NCBI GenBank assembly: GCA_902826795.1
Contig: CADEGD010000018.1
Span: 35,165-72,077 of the forward strand
Direction of reading: 5' to 3'
From: an uncultured Acidobacteriota bacterium
GTDB taxonomy: Bacteria; Acidobacteriota; Blastocatellia; Pyrinomonadales; Pyrinomonadaceae
Length of the DNA: 36,913 nucleotides
Shown: positions 32,303 to 36,913 of the stretch, piece by piece
Layout of the letters: every line of letters starts with the position of its first letter
Position numbering within the stretch: position 1 is the stretch's first letter
Notes under the pieces: model-generated
What the model was told of the DNA's origin: nothing
What the model saw: the letters and a program-made list of their open reading frames with translations, nothing else
Databases searched by the model: none
Position numbers and translations under genes: made by a program

Positions 32303-32899
32303 ATGTTTTGTCCGAAATGCGGTACCAAAAATCCTGAAGACGGCAAGTTTTGCCGAAGCTGCGGAGCGGATCTCGCGCTCGTAAATGCGGCCATGACCGG
32401 GAACCTTCCGGCAAAATCCGACGATTGGGGAATGGGTGATTGGGGCGGCGACAACGCCGGTGCTGCACACATCCACCATGAGGCAAAGCGACGCAAGGAC
32501 CCGAACGAAATATACGGCGATTCGATCAGGGCGATCATCTCGGGAATCGGTTTTCTCATCGTTGCCATCGTCTTGTTTACGACAGGCGTTGCCGGCGGAA
32601 AGGCTTGGTGGTGGGCGATGTTGTTTCCGGCGTTCACGTTCATGGCGAAAGGCTTTTCGGATCTGTTGAAGTCGAGAAGGATGACCAACCAGACGCAGCC
32701 GAAATTTGTTTCACAATCGGACAACACTTTGCGATCAAGTCAGCCAACAACTGCTCTTCCGCCGCAACAGACGGAATTCGTTGCTCCCGATTCCCGCTAC
32801 AAGACCGGCGACCTCGTTCCGCCAAGCGTGACTGACGACACCACTCGTCATCTCGAAATAAACTCCGAAGGCGAGACCATGGCGTTGCCGAAGAAGTAA
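32303..32899 (+). CDS. Zinc-ribbon membrane protein
   Basis: 198 aa. N-terminal zinc ribbon (CPKCGTKNPEDGKFCRSCG, four Cys). A Gly/Asp/His-rich linker is followed by two hydrophobic segments (AIISGIGFLIVAIVLFTTGV and WWWAMLFPAFTFMAKGF, about residues 73-115). The C-terminal Thr/Pro/Ser-rich tail ends EGETMALPKK. It resembles a class of small zinc_ribbon_2 membrane proteins with no assigned function. Start ATG 32303 has no obvious Shine-Dalgarno. It lies 40 bases after rlmB in the same direction, with a repeat in between. Confidence 0.78.
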   Translation: MFCPKCGTKNPEDGKFCRSCGADLALVNAAMTGNLPAKSDDWGMGDWGGDNAGAAHIHHEAKRRKDPNEIYGDSIRAIISGIGFLIVAIVLFTTGVAGGKAWWWAMLFPAFTFMAKGFSDLLKSRRMTNQTQPKFVSQSDNTLRSSQPTTALPPQQTEFVAPDSRYKTGDLVPPSVTDDTTRHLEINSEGETMALPKK

Positions 32900-32915
32900 A
32901 TGTAAAATGGGGCAT

Positions 32916-33229
32916 ATGATCGACGTTAAGGAAATCGCTCAGCGCAGTGCTGTAGAGATAAAACGGCTTTCCGAAATCGCCAAGCAATTCATTGTTGAAC
33001 TTAACGGTGAGCAGGACAGGTTTCAGATCGAAGAGATTGGCCTTTCCGATGATGGCAAGGGTGGTACGTAACGCTCAGCTACCTTCATAAGATCGAGAAA
33101 CCCAATCAGCTTCAAAAAACTCTAGGCCTGGCAGATCGCAGGGTCTACAAGCGGCTTGCCATCAACAAGAAAGATCTTAACGTCGTAGCAATGTCGGACT
33201 GGACCGGCCAAATGCTGCAGCCCGCATGA
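32916..33229 (+). pseudogene. Small PIN-associated gene with a -1 frameshift (split ORF)
   Basis: Frame 0 from ATG 32916 gives 51 aa, beginning MIDVKEIAQRSAVEIKRLSE and ending EEIGLSDDGKGGT with TAA at 33069. One base back, the -1 frame continues WYVTLSYLHKIEKPNQLQKT and on to Q-P-A with a TGA at 33227, overlapping the PIN start. Joined at GGC AAG GGG TGG (33054-33064) the product would be 104 aa. The joined text reads IEEIGLSDDGKG-WYVTLSY, matching a pattern I recall from small uncharacterised proteins (EEVELSDDGKYWLVTL). No start codon precedes the second half, so it is not an independent gene. A one-base deletion, a sequence error or frameshifting are all possible. Confidence 0.65.
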
Positions 33230-33693
33230 ATACGTACGTTGTTGACTTGATCAAGCGATACAAATCTAAAGGCGTTTTCATCGACACGAATGTTGCTCTT
33301 TTATATTTAGTTGGATCCATAGACATTTCATTAATCTCGCGAATCAAGCGGACTTCGATGTTCACGATCGACCAGCTCACTGCTCTATCCGCTTTTGTCG
33401 ACGAGTTCAAGGTTCGCGTTACGTCGCCGCACATTCTGACCGAGATGAGCAATCTGCTTCCAACCTCTCTCCAATCCGGATTGGGGCTGTTCATCGGAAA
33501 CATAGACGAGCGCTTTGTGTCCGCCGTCGGGCTAGTCGGTGAACCGTTATTTTCGTTTTTAGGATTGGCAGACGCGTCGGTCGCCGAGAGTGCGAAGTCA
33601 GGATTTCTCATAATCTCCGATGACACCAGATTGACTGCCTGGCTACGCAGGGAAGGGCAGGATGCGGTATCGGTCCTCGATCTTGGTCTTTAA
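33226..33693 (+). CDS. PIN-like domain protein
   Basis: 155 aa. Early acidic motif GVFIDTNVALLYLVG (about residues 16-30), a central helical part, then LADASVAESAKSGFLIISDDTRLTAWL with two more acidic positions. This is the PIN nuclease layout (D..E..D..D), although the second acidic residue is not certain. The ATG overlaps the stop of the split ORF as ATGA, so the two form a coupled pair reminiscent of an antitoxin-toxin order. It may be a toxin-like RNase or an accessory nuclease. Convergent with the SDR gene, 5 bases apart. Confidence 0.72.
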   Translation: MNTYVVDLIKRYKSKGVFIDTNVALLYLVGSIDISLISRIKRTSMFTIDQLTALSAFVDEFKVRVTSPHILTEMSNLLPTSLQSGLGLFIGNIDERFVSAVGLVGEPLFSFLGLADASVAESAKSGFLIISDDTRLTAWLRREGQDAVSVLDLGL

Positions 33694-33698
33694 ATTTC

Positions 33699-34529
33699 TT
33701 ACTTTTTTCTTAAACTCATCTTGTGTCCTGAAAGCCTTTCGATGATCGAAAGATAGCGGGTCGGAAACAGACGTGAGATCGAGCTGATCTGTGTGGCATC
33801 TTTGCCGATGAGGATACGCGGATTTTTCTGTTCGATGCCTCGGAATATGACGTCGGCGGCGGTTTCGGGAGTTGTGCGGGCGACGCGGTCGAAGAATTTT
33901 GCGCCTTGCTGTTTCCAGCCTTCGGGAGTGTTTTCGCCGAGCTTCGAATTGCGGGCGATATCGGTGAGGATGCCGCCGGGATGTACGCAAGCGACGTGCA
34001 GATTGGTGCCCGCGTATTCGTGGCGGAGGCTTTCGGTGAATCCGCGAACGGCGAATTTCGAGGCGCAGTAGGCGGTTTGTTCTTCGGGAGCGATGAAGCC
34101 GAAGACGCTGGAGATGTTGACGACATGCGCTTCATCCTGCGAGAGCAGCGTCGGCAGAAACACTTTGCAGCCATAGACGACTCCCCAAAAGTTCACGCCC
34201 ATCAGCCATTCGATATCGTCAATCGAAACTTGCTCGAACGTTCCGAAGAGTCCGACGCCGGCGTTATTGACGAGGTGCGTCACGCGTCCGTGTCGTTCGA
34301 CGACCTCATCAGCGAACCGCTGAACCTGATCGAGCTTGCTTACATCGACGACGTGCGATGAGACGGGAACGCTGAGCTTTTCGATCTCGGCGGCGGTTTC
34401 GAGCAAGCCCGTCTCATTCCAATCGGAGATGGCTATACCAGCGATTCCTTCTTTTGCCAAGCGGATCGCGAGTGCCCGGCCGATGCCCGACGCGGCTCCT
34501 GTTATGACTGCGACGGTTTCTTTTTTCAC
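33699..34529 (-). CDS. Short-chain dehydrogenase/reductase (SDR)
   Basis: 276 aa classical SDR. Cofactor-binding TGAASGIG at residues 11-18, NNAGVG near 88, catalytic Ser in NISSVFG and Tyr/Lys in YCASK (about 158-162), then HPGGILT. Followed by a C-terminal extension resembling those of membrane-associated SDRs that handle hydroxysteroids or lipids (LFPTRYLSIIERLSGHK). The cofactor is probably NAD(P)H; substrate unknown. Start GTG 34529 overlaps the stop of the beta-propeller gene as GTGA, so it is coupled to it. Confidence 0.92.
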   Translation of the reverse strand: MKKETVAVITGAASGIGRALAIRLAKEGIAGIAISDWNETGLLETAAEIEKLSVPVSSHVVDVSKLDQVQRFADEVVERHGRVTHLVNNAGVGLFGTFEQVSIDDIEWLMGVNFWGVVYGCKVFLPTLLSQDEAHVVNISSVFGFIAPEEQTAYCASKFAVRGFTESLRHEYAGTNLHVACVHPGGILTDIARNSKLGENTPEGWKQQGAKFFDRVARTTPETAADVIFRGIEQKNPRILIGKDATQISSISRLFPTRYLSIIERLSGHKMSLRKK

Positions 34530-36667
34530 TTCTTGACCATCGCCCTTGCGTTTCCGATGTTGCCGGTCGCATCGAAAACCCGCAGCGTAACGGAGTATTC
34601 GCCGGCGACGCGAACCGGGATGCTGATGGTGTAGCGTTCTTCGGGTCCGTCGGAGATGCCGTCGTCAGCGTAGACCGGTTTCCACTCGCCGCCGTTCACG
34701 CTGTATTCGGCACGGTTGATGAAGCTGCCTCGGTCGGATGCGACGAACACGACACGAGCAGATTCACCGGTCATCTGCGGCTGGCCGGAAACTGAGACTG
34801 TCGGCTGAGTGTTGTCGATGTCGAACGGTTCGCTGACGATCTCACCACTGAGGAACTGCGCGTTGGGGTTTGATGGAGAATCTTTTATGACAACGCGGAC
34901 GAGATATCTTCCGTCGGCGAGCGAGAGTCCATCGATGGTCGCGAAATTCTCGCTGATGTTTTCCCGGAGAAGTTTGTACGACGCGTCGCCGATTTCTTTG
35001 AAGTAAACGTCGTAGACAAGTTTGTCGCCGTTGCGGTCTTCGGCGGTCCACTGGAAGGCACGCGCACCGCGTTGAAAAACGCGCCGAGGCGGCTGGGGTG
35101 CGATAACGATGCCGAAATTTTGCGGAGCAATTCCAGACAGCTCGATGTTCGGGTCGATCTGGATCGGCGGATTTGCGAGCAGTCCCACGTTTGCCGGAAG
35201 AACTTGAAGGCCGGTGATCTCGGGCGCGATGTTTCGGGGCACGAAGGCGAGATTCATCTCACGAAGCGACGAACCGCTTGCGAGTTTCGCACGCCATTGG
35301 AAGTAACGAGCGGAAGGATTCGTCGCCTTGCCGCGGCGGGCTTCGGTGCGAACGATCTGCCAATCCGACCACGTCTCATTAGGAAACTCAGCGTTGCCGC
35401 TGCGTGTTTCGATCGTTAGATTGCCGTTCGACGTCCACCAAAGGTTTCCCCACGCGGCGGTCGTCTTTGCATCAAGCACGGCGGATTCGTAGATGCCTTC
35501 GGCGACCGCGTCAGGCCCGATTTTGAACAGGCGTCCCTGATTGCTGGACGCGGCGTAAAGATCGTTTCCGCGGGCGAAGATTCCCGAGATCTGGCTCGCG
35601 TCGGTCTGCATCGCCAGCGTCTCGCTTCCATCGTTTTGGATGTCATAGATGCGGCCTCGGTCCGAGGTGCCGAGCAGTATACCGCGTCCGGTTTGATGAG
35701 CGTGAAGAGAAAATCCTACGACTGTCGGCGATGACCATAGGATGTCGTTCGAGCCGTCCGGCAGAATTCGATAGACAGCCGTTTTCGCTCCCGCAAGATC
35801 GTATTTGCTTTTCTGCGGCGGCGGCGGTTGCGCCGGGTTCGGAGATGTGTCGGCTGAGACTGTGCTGCTCGCCGGCGTCGGATTCGCTTCGGGTTTTGCC
35901 GTCGATGCCGATTCTCCGAGAGCAAGAACGTAAACCGATCCGTCAGGCCCGACGCTGAGTTCGTGGATCTCGCGAAGGGGCGAATCGAGAAGGCCGAAGG
36001 GCTTGCCGTCAGGCCCGAATCGCATCACGAGTCCGCCGGAATCAGAGCCCGCGTAGAGATTGCCTTTCGCGTCGGCAGCAAGCGAGATTATGTGAGTCTC
36101 GCTTGTATCGAACAGTACTGATGCGTCCGGCGAAGCATTGGTCGAACGCACACGATAGATCTTACCGTTCTCGCCGGTGCCAACCGCTAGGCTGCCATCG
36201 CTCATCACCGCAAGCGACCAGATGTACTTCTCCTTCGGGTCGAAATAGACGGTCGCTCTTCCGGCCGAGTCGAGCTGATAGACCTTGCCGTCAGGCGATG
36301 TTGCCGCGAATAACTCGCCTTTGTTTCCAATTGCGATCGCGGAAACGTTCAGCTCGGTGAGGTCGACGAACATCGATCCGTTTCCATTCGGAGCTACCTT
36401 ATATATACGTCCCTCGGCGCCGGTGCCGAGATATACGTTACCTGCCGCGTCGATCGCGCTCGACCAAATATACGGCTGCTCGGTCTTGTAAAGCTCCGTC
36501 ACCTTCGTCGCCGGCGTGATGTTGCCGTTTTGGTCGATCGAAACGCTGCGGGCCTGGCCCCGCATGACGTCAGCACGCGAATTCACGGTCCATACCTGCG
36601 GTTCGCTAGCGAGTGTAAAAGTGGTTAGGAGTAATAGGGAAGCGGCGGCAAAGAAAGATCTGATCAT
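34526..36667 (-). CDS. Secreted beta-propeller protein with C-terminal Ig/Fn-like domain
   Basis: 713 aa from ATG 36667. Signal peptide IRSFFAAASLLLLTTFTLAS, cleaved near ASE. The N-terminal part repeats blades of the type YLGTGAEGRIYKVAPNG, LFAATSPDGKVYQLDSAG, AVGTGENGKIYRVRS and LYAGSDSGGLVMRFGPDG, a NHL/SMP-30-like propeller. A Pro/Ala/Thr linker at about 260-290 interrupts it (ANPTPASSTVSADTSPNPAQ). The C-terminus has Ig/fibronectin-like strands (FQWTAEDRNGDKLVYDVYFKE, AGEYSVTLRVFDATGN). Likely an extracytoplasmic binding protein with unknown ligand. The ORF is open to the window edge, but the upstream 82 codons lie in a dispersed repeat and precede the signal peptide, so they are excluded. 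Confidence 0.88.
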   Translation of the reverse strand: MIRSFFAAASLLLLTTFTLASEPQVWTVNSRADVMRGQARSVSIDQNGNITPATKVTELYKTEQPYIWSSAIDAAGNVYLGTGAEGRIYKVAPNGNGSMFVDLTELNVSAIAIGNKGELFAATSPDGKVYQLDSAGRATVYFDPKEKYIWSLAVMSDGSLAVGTGENGKIYRVRSTNASPDASVLFDTSETHIISLAADAKGNLYAGSDSGGLVMRFGPDGKPFGLLDSPLREIHELSVGPDGSVYVLALGESASTAKPEANPTPASSTVSADTSPNPAQPPPPQKSKYDLAGAKTAVYRILPDGSNDILWSSPTVVGFSLHAHQTGRGILLGTSDRGRIYDIQNDGSETLAMQTDASQISGIFARGNDLYAASSNQGRLFKIGPDAVAEGIYESAVLDAKTTAAWGNLWWTSNGNLTIETRSGNAEFPNETWSDWQIVRTEARRGKATNPSARYFQWRAKLASGSSLREMNLAFVPRNIAPEITGLQVLPANVGLLANPPIQIDPNIELSGIAPQNFGIVIAPQPPRRVFQRGARAFQWTAEDRNGDKLVYDVYFKEIGDASYKLLRENISENFATIDGLSLADGRYLVRVVIKDSPSNPNAQFLSGEIVSEPFDIDNTQPTVSVSGQPQMTGESARVVFVASDRGSFINRAEYSVNGGEWKPVYADDGISDGPEERYTISIPVRVAGEYSVTLRVFDATGNIGNARAMVKK

Positions 36668-36700
36668 TCGTAGTAAGTGCCCGGGCAAATCTATATTCGA

Positions 36701-36913
36701 CGTAAATCTTAAGCTATCCGCGACCAAAAGGATATCGCCGTCGCGGCCGGAAATAGCCGTAAGTTGTTTGAGTCGAAACATTTCGCGAGGGTCATTTTGA
36801 GTCATTTGAATCAAGTTCATAGACTTACGCGCGGTAGTATTAAGTGAAACCTTAAGTCTAAGTTGTTTGTTCCGCTCCATTTTGCGTCTGTGTTTTTGCT
36901 CCATTCGGAACAA
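36701..36913 (-). repeat. Dispersed coding-like repeat, copies 2 and 3 (NKQLT element)
   Basis: On the minus strand, 36829-36701 carries CGTAAGTCTATGA, CAAAATGACCCT, CAAACAACTTACG and CTTAAGATTTACG in the same order as 3602-3710. Upstream, 36913-36859 carries a second version (TTGTTCCGAATGGAGCAAAA ... CGGAACAAACAACTTA) whose first 20 bases are identical to part of copy 1. The tandem forms the leader region of the beta-propeller gene and continues beyond the window. Confidence 0.7.

Noticed and set aside
30949..32727. 592-codon minus-strand ORF
   Set aside because: It is antisense to rlmB and neighbouring genes and has no domain; rlmB motifs on the plus strand are clear.
36668..36913. N-terminal extension of the beta-propeller ORF to the window edge
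   Set aside because: It precedes a normal signal peptide and consists of the NKQLT repeat; the true start is ATG 36667.

Overview
The window looks like chromosomal DNA from an uncultured or little-studied member of the Acidobacteriota, probably close to Blastocatellia/Pyrinomonadaceae. This placement is inferred from gene style and not from a marker phylogeny. The clues are a Ser/Thr kinase fused to a periplasmic sulfatase-modifying-factor domain, a triple-FHA ABC transporter, an egtB-egtD ergothioneine pair without other egt genes, zinc-ribbon/RDD membrane proteins, and very many short palindromic repeats. No phage, plasmid backbone, rRNA or CRISPR array is visible. The only clear transposase is a small IS200-type gene.

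Layout. 1-2 kb: a DinG/XPD-type iron-sulfur helicase, then a REPIN-like palindrome pair. 2.3-7.0 kb: an orphan RecA-fold ATPase with a C-terminal HTH, queD, a GNAT acetyltransferase, a convergent MGDG-synthase-like glycosyltransferase and a divergent MFS transporter. 7.1 kb: tRNA-Pro(CGG) with a hairpin terminator. 7.3-9.8 kb (minus): rpsU, terminator, surE, pcm, dedA. 9.9-11.9 kb (minus): birA, a small unknown gene, coaX. 12.0-14.3 kb (minus): egtB and egtD. 14.4-15.5 kb (minus): a 68-codon gene with a possible structured leader, coupled to a secreted HEAT-repeat protein. 15.5-16.2 kb: a repeat-rich spacer. 16.2-19.0 kb: leuS. 19.1-25.2 kb (plus): Ser/Thr kinase-SUMF, FHA3-ABC exporter and a TlpA-like lipoprotein, a plausible signalling and envelope module. 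25.2-26.0 kb: IS200-like transposase inside mirrored hairpin arrays. 26.0-30.2 kb (minus): an NYN-domain nuclease and DUF2203, a zinc-ribbon RDD protein, and rqcH/NFACT. 30.4-33.7 kb (plus): zinc-ribbon protein, rlmB, zinc-ribbon membrane protein, and a frameshifted small ORF coupled to a PIN-domain protein. 33.7-36.9 kb (minus): secreted beta-propeller protein coupled to an SDR oxidoreductase.

The most striking signal is that palindromic or degenerate repeats are not confined to spacers. They sit in frame inside essential or conserved genes: birA and leuS share one two-hairpin element, egtB and leuS share a second, egtB carries a third, and the end of rlmB is made from a fourth. They encode extra loops or tails in the proteins. 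Other points worth following are the canonical A AAA AAG slippery site that would restore a full-length IS200 transposase by -1 frameshifting, the frameshifted partner gene of the PIN protein, and a coding-like repeat (peptide core NKQLT) present near both ends of the window.
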